Of a DNA stretch of 64,000 nucleotides, positions 53,967 to 62,599 are shown one piece after another. The stretch covers positions 6,387 through 70,386 of the forward strand of contig JBNKWI010000006.1 in assembly GCA_050299695.1 (NCBI GenBank), in the 5' to 3' direction. Source of the DNA: Ovoidimarina sp050299695. GTDB taxonomy: Bacteria; Pseudomonadota; Alphaproteobacteria; Rhodobacterales; Rhodobacteraceae. The notes beneath the pieces were generated by a model that saw nothing but the letters and a program-made list of their open reading frames with translations, was not told the DNA's origin and searched no databases. How positions within the stretch are numbered: position 1 is the stretch's first letter; each line of letters starts with the position of its first letter. A program made the position numbers and the translations under genes.

Positions 53967-54219
53967 GTCTGTCCTCGCGCTGCCGGATTCGCCTTCAGGA
54001 CGCTAGACACTCGGCAATCCGGTTGAAAGTGCGTTTCCGATGCGTGCGCAACCCGGGGAAATCTCGCCGCCATCGTTTCCGTGCGGGGTGCAATTCGGGG
54101 GGTTCCGGAGGCTTGTTCGTCGATCGTTAAGCAAACCGACCAATTTCGGACAAATTCTAATAAATCTCTGCTACAACCCTATTCAGACGATGTGACGTAA
54201 CCAGTGAGCGGACAGCACC

Positions 54220-54456
54220 ATGTTCAACGCGGCCCGGACCTTCGATACCTGCACCTCGTTCCGTCCGGCCGGCGAGGCTTCGCCGCAGTCCTTTCGCCCG
54301 AACGTTCCGGCGCATGTCGTCTATCGCCGTCTCCTCGCGGCCTTCGACGATGACCAACTCCAGGCTCTCGAGAGCGATATCAATCGCTTCGTCGAGAGCG
54401 GCCGCATGTCCGCTTCGCTCGCGGGCATGCTGACCGCAGCAACGCTCGCCGACTGA
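54220..54456 (+). CDS. Small hypothetical protein
   Basis: The 78-residue protein (MFNAARTFDTC) has a helical C-terminal half (HVVYRRLLAAFDDDQLQALESDINRF is one long amphipathic stretch). An A/T-rich region at 54120-54180 upstream could hold its promoter. No family is recognised; the ribosome site is weak. Confidence 0.5.
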   Translation: MFNAARTFDTCTSFRPAGEASPQSFRPNVPAHVVYRRLLAAFDDDQLQALESDINRFVESGRMSASLAGMLTAATLAD

Positions 54457-54488
54457 TCCTCACGCGGACGGCGCAGAACGGCCGGGCG

Positions 54489-55094
54489 TCACTCGCCCGG
54501 CCGCTTCAGGCTGAACAGCTCGGTGATCCGGGCGTAATCCTTGTAGCCGAGCCGCGCGAGCGGCTGGTAGCGGGTCAGGTCCACGAGGCCGTCCTTCAGC
54601 ACGTCGTCGCGGATATGGATGCCGGTGACGACGCCGATGGCCATCAGGTTGGAATCTCCTTCGAGTTCGACGATCTGCGAGAGGCGGCATTCGAGATTGG
54701 CGGGCGCGTCGGCCACACGCGAGCAGGCAATCGTTTCGCAAGGCGCGCGGGCGATGCCGGCATGGTCGAACTCGTCCACCTCGCGGGGCCAGGGGCCCGA
54801 GGTGTCGTTCATCACGTCGCGGGCAGCGTATTCGACGATGTTCACGCAGAAGACGCCGGTTTCGCGGATATTCGCCATCGAATCCTTGGTGCCGTCGCGG
54901 TCGGGCTTCATGGAGGTCGAGGCGAACATCACCTGCGGCGGCGTGTAGGCGATGGCGTTGAAGAAGGAGTAGGGGGCGAGGTTTTCCGACCCGTCCGCGT
55001 CGCGGGTCGAGATCCAGCCGATCGGCCGCGGCGTCACCAGCGCGTTGAACGGGTTGTGCGGCAGGCCGTGGCCTTCTTCGGGGCGGTAGAACAT
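54489..55094 (-). CDS. Flavin reductase-family protein
   Basis: The 201-residue FMN-binding split-barrel protein has NALVTPRPIGWISTRDADG near residue 17 and APYSFFNAIAYTPPQVMFAS near 40. Members reduce flavin for a partner monooxygenase or act as flavoproteins of unknown substrate. It stands alone. Confidence 0.9.
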   Translation of the reverse strand: MFYRPEEGHGLPHNPFNALVTPRPIGWISTRDADGSENLAPYSFFNAIAYTPPQVMFASTSMKPDRDGTKDSMANIRETGVFCVNIVEYAARDVMNDTSGPWPREVDEFDHAGIARAPCETIACSRVADAPANLECRLSQIVELEGDSNLMAIGVVTGIHIRDDVLKDGLVDLTRYQPLARLGYKDYARITELFSLKRPGE

Positions 55095-55168
55095 CGGCGT
55101 TTCCCAGCGGTTTGTGCCCCACTTAGCGCCGTGCTAGGCCCGGTTCCAGCCCGGAATGGGGAGAGCGC

Positions 55169-55669
55169 TTGATCACGCTGCAAGAGGAACGGCCCGAGGA
55201 CTGGTGGGATGTGGAGGCACTTTACGACAAGTGCTTCGCGCCCGGACGCGAGGCCCTGTCGTCCTACCGGCTGCGCGACGGGGTGCCGCCGGTAGCGCGG
55301 CTGTCGCTGACCGCGCGTGACGAACTGGGGATCCTGGCGGGCGCGATCCGGCACTGGCCGGTGCTGGTGGGAGGCGTCCCGGCGCTGCTTCTGGGGCCGG
55401 TGGCGGTGCACCCGACTCGGCAGGGCGAAGGGCTGGGCGCGATGCTGATCGAGAACAGCCTGGCCCGGGCCGTGGGCTGGGACCGGGTGATGCTGGTAGG
55501 CGACGCGCCCTATTACGGGCGGTTCGGATTCTTCCGCCTCGACGGGGTCACGATGCCGCCGCCGACCAACCCCGAGCGGGTCCTGGGCCGGGCGCTGGCC
55601 GAGGGCGCCTGGGACGGCGTGACCGGGAGCGTCGAGAAATGGGTGCCGGAGTTGGCGAAAACCCGCTGA
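55169..55669 (+). CDS. GNAT N-acetyltransferase (YhbS-like)
   Basis: The 166-residue protein has the GNAT acetyl-CoA loop VAVHPTRQGEGLGAMLIENSL near residue 75 and the DAPYYGRFGF motif near 112 typical of COG3153. GGGGAGAGCG precedes the ATG. The substrate is unknown. Confidence 0.92.
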   Translation: MITLQEERPEDWWDVEALYDKCFAPGREALSSYRLRDGVPPVARLSLTARDELGILAGAIRHWPVLVGGVPALLLGPVAVHPTRQGEGLGAMLIENSLARAVGWDRVMLVGDAPYYGRFGFFRLDGVTMPPPTNPERVLGRALAEGAWDGVTGSVEKWVPELAKTR

Positions 55670-55737
55670 CAGCTGTATCGGCGCCGTGCTACCGTTGCGT
55701 CATCTTTTTGTATGATCTCGGGGGAGTGAGGTATTTT

Positions 55738-56088
55738 ATGAGCTTTGACAATGTATTGCGTGTGGCTGGGGTGGTCTTGGTGACCGTGTCGCTCTCCGCC
55801 TGTGCCGTCTCCATCGAGCCCTTGTGGAAGCGCAAGGCGGCGGAACCGGAGCCCGCCGCGGCGCCGCAGCCGGCCCGGACGACCCAACGGACGGCTTCCA
55901 CCTCCTCTCAGCGCGCGGCGCCGGCGGCGAGCAGTTCGACGAGCAGCACGACGACCAAGACCGCGACCGTGGACGACGGTCCGACCTGCGGCGTGCCCGG
56001 CAAGCCGGATTGCACGGTGATTGTGCCCGCGACCTCGACCTGGGGCGTCGAAGGCGGCGGAGGCGGCGGCGGAGGCTGGGGTGGCTGA
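55738..56088 (+). CDS. Small lipoprotein with glycine-rich tail
   Basis: The 116-residue protein has a lipoprotein signal (VTVSLSACAVS), a Ser/Thr/Pro/Ala-rich low-complexity linker, a CGVPGKPDC mini-loop that may be disulphide-bonded, and a tail of eight glycines with tryptophans (VEGGGGGGGGWGG). It ends 1 bp before the caspase-like gene, so they are co-translated. Function is unknown. Confidence 0.75.
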   Translation: MSFDNVLRVAGVVLVTVSLSACAVSIEPLWKRKAAEPEPAAAPQPARTTQRTASTSSQRAAPAASSSTSSTTTKTATVDDGPTCGVPGKPDCTVIVPATSTWGVEGGGGGGGGWGG

Positions 56089-56089
56089 C

Positions 56090-58543
56090 ATGGGCTCCCG
56101 AGCGCGGTTCATCGCCTTGGCCACGGCGCTGGCCGTGGCGGGGGCGGCGCCGGCCCTGTCGCAGGTCAATTCGCAGGTCGACAGCCTGATCCGGGGCACC
56201 GGAGATGCCGGTCCGGCCGTGCCCGCGATCAATCTCGATGTGCCCGCCACGAAGCGCTATGCGATCGTGGTGGGGAATTCCGACTACGCGGCCGCGCCGC
56301 ACCTGCCGAACGCGGTCTCGGATGCCGAGGTCGTGGCGGATTTCCTGCGCGGCCAGGGCTATGACGTGCGCGAGCACGAGAACCTGACGAAACGCGGCTT
56401 CGAGGCGATGTTGCGCGAGGCGATGTTCGATGTCTCGAAGGACACCGAGGTGGTGCTGTTCTTCGCCGGGCACGGGTTCCAGATCGGCTCGGAGAACTAT
56501 CTCGTGCCGGTCGATGCGACTTTCACATCGGTCTATGACGTGCCGTTCGAGACGGTGTCGCTCGGCAGCGTCGTCAACATCATCGGCGCCCGGGCGCGGC
56601 TTCAGGTGGTGATCCTGGACAGCTGCCGCAACAACCCCTTCGCGGGCAAGTTCGCGCTGACCCAGATCGGCAACGAGCTGCGCGAGACGCGGACCGGGTT
56701 CGCCTCGCTCGCGGCGCCCTTGAATTCGCTGATGATCTACTCGACCTCGCCGGGCGCGGTGGCGCTCGACGGCAGCGGCGCGAACAGCCCGTTCACCGCG
56801 GCACTGGTCGAGGTCGCGGCCGAGAACCCGGAGACGCCGATCAGCGACGTGTTCGAGGAGGTGCGCCGGCGGGTCTACCGGTCGACCAACGGGCGCCAGG
56901 TGCCCTGGGACAGCTCGACCTTGATCGAGACCGCGCGTTTCGGCGGCCAGCCGGCGCGGTCAGGTGCAGAGGGCGGCGCCGGCGGCGTGACCCGCGGCAT
57001 CGCCATCGCGAGCACCGAGCCCGACATGCCGCTCCCCGAGACCAAGGCGAACGTGACCGTCGACGCGGTGCTGGAGGCGCCTTTCGAGGCAGACGTGGCG
57101 ATCGGGCAATCGCTGATCGACGCGCTGAACCTGCCCGCGGGGAGCGCGCTCACCGTCACAGGGCTGCCCGACACCGCGGATGTGGTGATCGAGGATCCGG
57201 CCACCGGCATTCGCCGCGAGGCGCGGGGCAAGACCGTGACCTCGGACGCGCTCGACGGGCTCCTCCTGGTGGCGCGGTCGGTGCAGATCCCGGCGATCGG
57301 GCTTCCGAAGCCCGAGGTGGGCGACCTGATGACCGTCGCCGCGAATGGCGAGGACTACACGGTCGGGCTGCGCTTCGAGGTCGACGCGTGCGATTTCGAG
57401 GCGGGCGATCATCTCGACCCGGACGGGGTGGGCCTGGTGCGCTATGCCAACGAGATCGAGCCACAGAAGGCGCTCGAGGCCTGCCAGGCCGCGGTGGAGC
57501 GGGAGCCCGAGGTGGGGCGGTTCCATTACCAGAAGGGCCGGGCGCTGCGGGCACTGCGGCGCTTCCCCGAGGCGCAGGCCGAGTTCGAGGTCGCCCGGGA
57601 CCTGGGCCATGCGCGGGCCTGGAACGCGCTCGCGAACGCGGTGGTCGACGCGCAGCGCGCCACCGGTGGGGAGGCCAACCAGCAGATGCCGCAGGAGGCG
57701 CTGGCGCTTCTGGCGCGGGGCGTGAACGCGGGCGATCCGTATGCCTATTACGCGCTCGGCCGGCAGTTCATGCGCTATTCCGGCGATCCGAATGTCGAAA
57801 TCGAGGGCTATGACCTGATGATGCGGGCGCTGGAGGTGGGGCACACTTTCGCGATGAACGAGCTGGGGTTCTTCTATCTCGACGACAAGAGCGAGTACTA
57901 CGACCCCGAGCGGGGCCTGCGCTACCTGCGCGAAAGCGCGGCGCGGGAGGATATCTACGGGTACAACAACATGGGCCTCGTCTATGTGCGCGGCCTGGGC
58001 GGGCTGGACGTGGATTTCCCGAAGGCGGAGGAATACTTCCGGCTGGCGGCCGAGGGCGGGCATCCGAACGCCCCGGCGAACCTCGCGCGGATGTACCAGG
58101 CCGGCCAGATCGGCAAGGCGCCGGATCTCGAAGAGGCGGTGCACTGGTACGATGTCGGGCTCGAGCGCGGCGACGGCAATGCGGGCGGCGCGGCGGCCTA
58201 TCTGATCGCGACCAAGGGCGTGCCGGGCTACGAGCTCTATGACGGCGCGATCCGGGCGGCCAAGGTGGCGGCCCTGCGCGACCCGGATATCGCGGCGAAG
58301 GCGCGCGACCTTCTGGGGCAGTTCCCGCCGCAGGCGCTCGACGCGGCGGCGCAGGCGATGATCGCGGATCTCGGTGTGGAGGTCGCGGTCGACGGCCAGT
58401 TCGGCGCCGGGAGCGAGGCGGCCCTGGAGCAGGCGCTGCAAGGCTTCGACGTGGGGGCGCCCGCGTCCGACCGGATCGACCGGCTGGTGCAACTTGCCAA
58501 GGCCTACTGGACGACCTCGCCGTTCCGGGTGGACCTGTTCTGA
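56090..58543 (+). CDS. Secreted caspase-like (C14) protein with Sel1 repeats
   Basis: The 817-residue protein has a signal peptide (cleavage near PALSQ), a caspase domain with catalytic His in FFAGHGF (about residue 126) and Cys in LDSCRNNPF (about 176), a beta-rich middle, TPR/Sel1-type repeats (residues about 450-700, for example AMNELGFFYLDD, NAPANLARMYQAG) and a C-terminal segment like a peptidoglycan-binding fold (VAVDGQFGAGSEAALEQAL). It should act in the periplasm. Its substrate is unknown. Confidence 0.9.
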   Translation: MGSRARFIALATALAVAGAAPALSQVNSQVDSLIRGTGDAGPAVPAINLDVPATKRYAIVVGNSDYAAAPHLPNAVSDAEVVADFLRGQGYDVREHENLTKRGFEAMLREAMFDVSKDTEVVLFFAGHGFQIGSENYLVPVDATFTSVYDVPFETVSLGSVVNIIGARARLQVVILDSCRNNPFAGKFALTQIGNELRETRTGFASLAAPLNSLMIYSTSPGAVALDGSGANSPFTAALVEVAAENPETPISDVFEEVRRRVYRSTNGRQVPWDSSTLIETARFGGQPARSGAEGGAGGVTRGIAIASTEPDMPLPETKANVTVDAVLEAPFEADVAIGQSLIDALNLPAGSALTVTGLPDTADVVIEDPATGIRREARGKTVTSDALDGLLLVARSVQIPAIGLPKPEVGDLMTVAANGEDYTVGLRFEVDACDFEAGDHLDPDGVGLVRYANEIEPQKALEACQAAVEREPEVGRFHYQKGRALRALRRFPEAQAEFEVARDLGHARAWNALANAVVDAQRATGGEANQQMPQEALALLARGVNAGDPYAYYALGRQFMRYSGDPNVEIEGYDLMMRALEVGHTFAMNELGFFYLDDKSEYYDPERGLRYLRESAAREDIYGYNNMGLVYVRGLGGLDVDFPKAEEYFRLAAEGGHPNAPANLARMYQAGQIGKAPDLEEAVHWYDVGLERGDGNAGGAAAYLIATKGVPGYELYDGAIRAAKVAALRDPDIAAKARDLLGQFPPQALDAAAQAMIADLGVEVAVDGQFGAGSEAALEQALQGFDVGAPASDRIDRLVQLAKAYWTTSPFRVDLF

Positions 58544-58567
58544 GGCGGGCCGGGGCCCCGGCCCCGG

Positions 58568-58978
58568 TCAGCTCTTGCGGCGCAGGAACTTGAGCCCGGA
58601 CCAGTCCCGGTCGACGGCGCAGACCTTGGTATCGACCCAGATGCCGCCGGGAAGGATGATCTCGCGGAGCGTGTCCTCGGTCAGGTCGCGGTAGAGCGGC
58701 GAGGATTTCTTCGGCCAGGAGATCCAGACCATCCCGCCTTCGGCGCAGGCGGCGAAGGCGCTCTGGTGCCTTGCCTCGAGCGTGGCGCGGTCTGGGCAGA
58801 AGAGGTGAACCATCTCAGCGGGGCCTTCCGTCTCCAGGAATGTCACGCCTTCGGCGCCGTTGAGGAGTTCGGGATAGTGCGCCGGTGGGTCGAGCGCGAG
58901 GCAGCGCATGCCGGGCCTCAGGCCGAGCTTCTGGTAGAGCGGTTTGCCGGAGTAGCCCAGCGGATTGGCTTGAGGCAT
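58568..58978 (-). CDS. DUF3052-family protein
   Basis: The 136-residue protein matches DUF3052: NPLGYSGKPLYQKLGLRPGMRCLALDPP at the start, MVWISWPKKSS near residue 80, and WSGLKFLRRK at the end. Function is not known; the fold is predicted to be cytoplasmic and alpha/beta. ATG at 58978. Confidence 0.85.
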   Translation of the reverse strand: MPQANPLGYSGKPLYQKLGLRPGMRCLALDPPAHYPELLNGAEGVTFLETEGPAEMVHLFCPDRATLEARHQSAFAACAEGGMVWISWPKKSSPLYRDLTEDTLREIILPGGIWVDTKVCAVDRDWSGLKFLRRKS

Positions 58979-59065
58979 GGCGGGTTTCCTTTCCCAGCAA
59001 ACTTCTAGCGCGATGAATTCTAACGGAAAGCGCGAAGCCGGGCCTTGTTCCGGGTGGGGCAACGT

Positions 59066-59458
59066 CTAGAGCCGCTCGACCTTCTTCCTCACCAGCACCG
59101 TCCGGAGGTCGTGCATCGCGAGCAGCAACTCGTCGGTGAAAAGCTCCAGCTCGTCGTCGCTCGCCTGGGACTGCGCCCATTGGGCGGTGAGGTTCAGGTG
59201 ATCGACGGTGCGGAGGATGTCGTCGATGGCGCGGCGGGCGAGGAGCGCCTCGCGCTCTTCCATCCAGGCGCGGATCGCCGCCTCTTCCTCTTCGGTGAGG
59301 GCGCCATCGCCATGGGGGCGGATTTCGCCCTTCTTCAGGTTCACCACCGCGACCTGGTTCAGGTCGAGCCGCCCCTCGCGGTTCGTGGCATCGACCCGGA
59401 ACACCGCGGCGCCGTTGTCGCGGGTGCGAAAGTAGAGCTCGGGGAGGTCGAGCGTCAC
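59066..59458 (-). CDS. Conserved hypothetical protein
   Basis: The 130-residue cytoplasmic protein starts at GTG 59458, overlapping the aminotransferase stop (GTGA). The C-terminal 70 residues are helical and acidic (AIRAWMEEREALLARRAIDD). I know it only as a roseobacter hypothetical; context suggests coupling to the aminotransferase. Confidence 0.75.
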   Translation of the reverse strand: MTLDLPELYFRTRDNGAAVFRVDATNREGRLDLNQVAVVNLKKGEIRPHGDGALTEEEEAAIRAWMEEREALLARRAIDDILRTVDHLNLTAQWAQSQASDDELELFTDELLLAMHDLRTVLVRKKVERL

Positions 59459-60657
59459 GAGAGCCCCCGGCAGAAATCCTGGATCCGTGCGCAGGCTGCG
59501 CGCAGCGTCTCGTCCGAGGCGGCGTAGCTGACCCGGAAATGCGGCGAGAGGCCGAAGGCGGCGCCGAACACGATGGCGACACCGGTCTCGTCGAGGAGCG
59601 CGGTGGCGAAATCCTCGTCCGAGCCGATGCGCTTGCCGCCGCGCGTGGTCTTGCCGAGGCAGCCGTCGATGGAGGGGTAGACGTAGAACGCGCCCTCCGG
59701 GACCGGGCAGGTGAGGCCTTCGGTCGCATTCAGCATGCCGACCACGAGGTCGCGGCGGCGCTGGAACATCGCCGCGTTGGGCCCCAGGAAGTCCTGCGGG
59801 CCGGTGAGCGCGGCGAGCGCCGCGTGCTGGCTGATCGAGCAGGGGTTCGAGGTGGATTGCGACTGCACCTTGCGCATGGCGTCGATCAGGGGCTTTGGCC
59901 CGGCGGCATAGCCGATCCGCCAGCCGGTCATCGCATAGGCCTTGGAGACGCCGTTCATGGTGAGCGTGCGCTCGTAGAGCGCGGGTTCCACCTCCGCCGG
60001 CGTGCAGAAGGTGAAGCCGTCGAAGGCGATATGCTCGTACATGTCGTCGGTCAGGACCCAGACATGGGGGTGGCGCATCAGGACGTCGGTGAGCGCCTTC
60101 AGCGCGGCGCGGGAATAGCCTGCGCCAGACGGGTTCGAGGGCGAGTTGAAGATCAGCCATTTGGTGCGGGGGGTGATCGCCGCCTCGAGCGCCTCGGGAG
60201 TCATCCGGAAGCCGTTCTGCGGCGTGGTCTCGACGAAGACCGGCACGCCGCCGGCGATCAGCACCATGTCGGGATAGCTGACCCAGTAGGGTGTGGGTAC
60301 GATCACCTCGTCGCCCGGGTTTACCGTCGCCATCAGCGCGTTGAACAGGACCTGCTTGCCGCCCGAGCCGACGCTGACCTGGCGCGGCTGGTAGGCGAGA
60401 CCGTTTTCGCGGGCGAACTTGGCGCAGATAGCTTCCTTGAGTTCCGGGATGCCGTCGACCGCGGTGTAGCGGGTGTGGCCCGCGTCGATCGCCCGCTTGC
60501 CGGCCTCGCGGATATGTTCGGGCGTATCGAAATCGGGTTCGCCCGCCGACAGGCCGATCACGTCGCGCCCCGCCGCCTTGAGTTCGCCCGCGAGCTGGGT
60601 AATCGCCATGGTCGGCGAAGGCTTCACCCGGGCCAATGTCGCGGATTGCAAGGACAT
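59455..60657 (-). CDS. Class I aspartate-type aminotransferase
   Basis: The 400-residue PLP enzyme has NSPSNPSGAGYS near residue 170 and the PLP lysine in SKAYAMTGWRIGYAAG near 235. It belongs to the AspC/aspartate-prephenate aminotransferase group common in alphaproteobacteria. ATG at 60657 (MSLQSATLARV) is the usual start of this group. It is divergent from the XRE regulator. Confidence 0.94.
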   Translation of the reverse strand: MSLQSATLARVKPSPTMAITQLAGELKAAGRDVIGLSAGEPDFDTPEHIREAGKRAIDAGHTRYTAVDGIPELKEAICAKFARENGLAYQPRQVSVGSGGKQVLFNALMATVNPGDEVIVPTPYWVSYPDMVLIAGGVPVFVETTPQNGFRMTPEALEAAITPRTKWLIFNSPSNPSGAGYSRAALKALTDVLMRHPHVWVLTDDMYEHIAFDGFTFCTPAEVEPALYERTLTMNGVSKAYAMTGWRIGYAAGPKPLIDAMRKVQSQSTSNPCSISQHAALAALTGPQDFLGPNAAMFQRRRDLVVGMLNATEGLTCPVPEGAFYVYPSIDGCLGKTTRGGKRIGSDEDFATALLDETGVAIVFGAAFGLSPHFRVSYAASDETLRAACARIQDFCRGLS

Positions 60658-60749
60658 GGTCGTCTCCGGTTGTACCTCTCCGGGCAATGGTCGTATGGTA
60701 AGACATAACCCCCAGCAACATATTTCCTCGAAAGGACAGGGCGCCCCCC

Positions 60750-61151
60750 ATGGAAAGCGCAAAGACATCCGACGACTGGTATTCGGAAGACGCGGCAACA
60801 TTCGGCGACCGGCTCGCTGCGGCGCGCGAGCATCTCGGAATGACCGAAGAGGATGTGGCCCGCCGATTGGGCGTAAAGTCCGACACCGTGCGCAAGTGGG
60901 AAGGCGACCTGGCCGAGCCGCGAGCCAACAAGCTGCAGATGCTGTCGGGTATTCTGAACGTTTCGCTGCGCTGGCTCCTGACCGGCGAGGGGGCCGAACT
61001 CGATGCGCCCGGCGCCGAGACGCTCGACCGCGAGGTGGCGGACCTGTTGCGCGAGTTTCGCGGATTGCGCAGCGAGATGACCCGGACGATCGAGCGGATG
61101 GGCATCCTGGAGAAGCGCCTGCGCGGGGCCTTGCGCGAAGCCCAGGCGTGA
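60750..61151 (+). CDS. XRE-type helix-turn-helix regulator
   Basis: The 133-residue protein has an HTH_3 domain (FGDRLAAAREHLGMTEEDVARRLG, then DTVRKWEGDLAEPRANKLQML; residues about 18-65) and a C-terminal coiled-coil-like helix (VADLLREFRGLRSEM). It overlaps sdhE by GTGA. AAGGACAGG is upstream. Its targets are unknown. Confidence 0.9.
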   Translation: MESAKTSDDWYSEDAATFGDRLAAAREHLGMTEEDVARRLGVKSDTVRKWEGDLAEPRANKLQMLSGILNVSLRWLLTGEGAELDAPGAETLDREVADLLREFRGLRSEMTRTIERMGILEKRLRGALREAQA

Positions 61152-61420
61152 GCGGAGAGAGCGCCGAGACACGGTTGAAGCGGCTCAGGATGCGGTCCTG
61201 GCGCCGCGGTATCCGCGAGACCGATCTGATTCTCGGAGCCTGGGCGGACCGCAGTCTGGCCGGGCTCGATGCCGGGACGCTGGATGTTTACGAAGCGTTC
61301 CTGGCCGAGAACGACCATGACATCCTGGCCTGGCTGACCGGCCGCGATGCGCCGCCGGTGCGGTTCGCGAACCTGGTCGGGCGGATTTCCGGGGGCGCGG
61401 GATCGGCAGAAAACGGCTAA
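61148..61420 (+). CDS. sdhE: FAD assembly factor SdhE
   Basis: The 90-residue protein has the SdhE signature RGIRETDLILGAWAD (RGxxExD, residues about 18-32) and AWLTGRDAPP near the end. SdhE attaches FAD to succinate dehydrogenase flavoprotein. Start is a GTG overlapping the XRE gene stop, so its translation depends on that gene. Confidence 0.93.
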   Translation: MSGESAETRLKRLRMRSWRRGIRETDLILGAWADRSLAGLDAGTLDVYEAFLAENDHDILAWLTGRDAPPVRFANLVGRISGGAGSAENG

Positions 61421-61491
61421 TCCTCGAAGTTTAACCGAATGTTTTCGATTTGCAGGCCAGTCTCCCGCATCGACGAATGCCGGAGAACGAG

Positions 61492-61989
61492 ATGAGCCTG
61501 CAACAGAAGATTTCCCCGACGGCCGAGAACAATTTCGTCGGCACGTATCTCGAGAGCCTCGCGTTGGTGGAACGGCTGCACCGGCTCCTTCTCGATGTGA
61601 TCAAGGATGAGTTCGAACGGCTCGGGCTTCTCGAGGTCAACGCGGTGCAGGCGCTCCTCCTGTTCAATATCGGCGAGAACGAGGTGACCGCCGGGGAGCT
61701 CAAGAGCCGCGGCTACTACCAGGGCTCGAACGTTTCCTACAATCTCAAGAAGCTCGTCGAGATGGGCTACATGCACCACCAGCGCTGCGAGGTGGACCGG
61801 CGCTCCGTGCGTGTGCGCCTGACCGAAAAGGGCCGCCATATCCGGAACGTGGTTGCGGAGCTGTTCGACCGTCATGCCGAGGGGCTCGAGGCGCAGAACG
61901 TGGTGAGCGAAGACGGTCTGCGGGATGCCAACGGGACGTTGCAGCGTGTGGAGCGCTACTGGACCGACCAGATCCGCTACATCTACTGA
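61492..61989 (+). CDS. ldtR: MarR-family regulator LdtR
   Basis: The 165-residue protein matches the LdtR group of alphaproteobacterial MarR regulators: ENNFVGTYLESLALVERLHRLLLDVIKDEF at the N-terminus and the winged helix GYYQGSNVSYNLKKLVEMGY near residue 80. LdtR controls L,D-transpeptidase and stress genes in Liberibacter and Sinorhizobium. ATG at 61492 has GGAGAACGA upstream. Confidence 0.92.
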   Translation: MSLQQKISPTAENNFVGTYLESLALVERLHRLLLDVIKDEFERLGLLEVNAVQALLLFNIGENEVTAGELKSRGYYQGSNVSYNLKKLVEMGYMHHQRCEVDRRSVRVRLTEKGRHIRNVVAELFDRHAEGLEAQNVVSEDGLRDANGTLQRVERYWTDQIRYIY

Positions 61990-62021
61990 TCCGTCTTTCC
62001 GCCCTGGGCGGGATCTGAATG

Positions 62022-62054
62022 ATGGCGCGAGGGAAGACCCTTTGCGCCATTTTT
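62022..62054 (+). terminator. Rho-independent terminator after ldtR
   Basis: ATGGCGC and GCGCCAT pair, with an inner GGG/CCC stem, and are followed by a T run (five Ts including the stem end). It lies about 33 bp after ldtR and before the convergent gene. Confidence 0.8.
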
Positions 62055-62079
62055 CGCTGGAGATCCGGTGGCCGCGGGG

Positions 62080-62478
62080 TCAAACGCCGGTCTTCGGGCC
62101 CATGCAGAGCAGCGGGTCGCGGGTCTGGCGGGTTTCCACCAATTCGGTGCTCTCCGGGTCATTCTCGAACCGCGCGGTGATGCCGCCGGATTTCTCGTAG
62201 AACGTCCAGCACTGCGGATCGCCGATCCCGTCATAGACGAAACAGATCATGTCGCCTTGCGGGTACCACTCGCCTTCCTGGCATTCGCCGTCGAGAAACG
62301 ACCAGCGCACCCGGCGCCCCTCGAGATATTCCTCGATCCCGTAGGCATAGCCGTCCGTGGCGTAGTAGAGCGTCTTGCCGGTGGTGTAGCCCTCGAAGGC
62401 CGGCGCGCTCATCGGCGTTTCGGCGAGGGCGGCGGCGGGCAGCGCGACGAGCGCGAGGAGGCAGGGCAGGCGTGTCAT
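62080..62478 (-). CDS. Small secreted hypothetical protein
   Basis: The 132-residue protein has a signal peptide (cleavage after AALAE) and a compact domain with three cysteines (GECQEGEW, MICFVYDG, PQCWTFYEK) plus one near the C-terminus (LLCMGPK), enough for two disulphides. It is convergent with ldtR and divergent from ftsY. No named family is recognised. Confidence 0.8.
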   Translation of the reverse strand: MTRLPCLLALVALPAAALAETPMSAPAFEGYTTGKTLYYATDGYAYGIEEYLEGRRVRWSFLDGECQEGEWYPQGDMICFVYDGIGDPQCWTFYEKSGGITARFENDPESTELVETRQTRDPLLCMGPKTGV

Positions 62479-62599
62479 GCGCGCATCCTTCCACAAGGCC
62501 CGGCACAGGGCCACAGCAATCTGTCCGGGGCCCGGATCCGGGCGGTCTTCCAACTTCTGCGCCGAAAGACTAGGTGACAATCAGCAGAGGGAGACGCAG

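Noticed and set aside
54126..54142. TTAAGCAAACC as a CtrA half-site before the small gene at 54220
   Set aside because: No second TTAA at the 7-bp spacing.
61431..61445. TTTAACCGAATGTTTTCG read as a CtrA site before ldtR
   Set aside because: Only one half (TTAA) matches; the second half is TTTT, two mismatches from the consensus.
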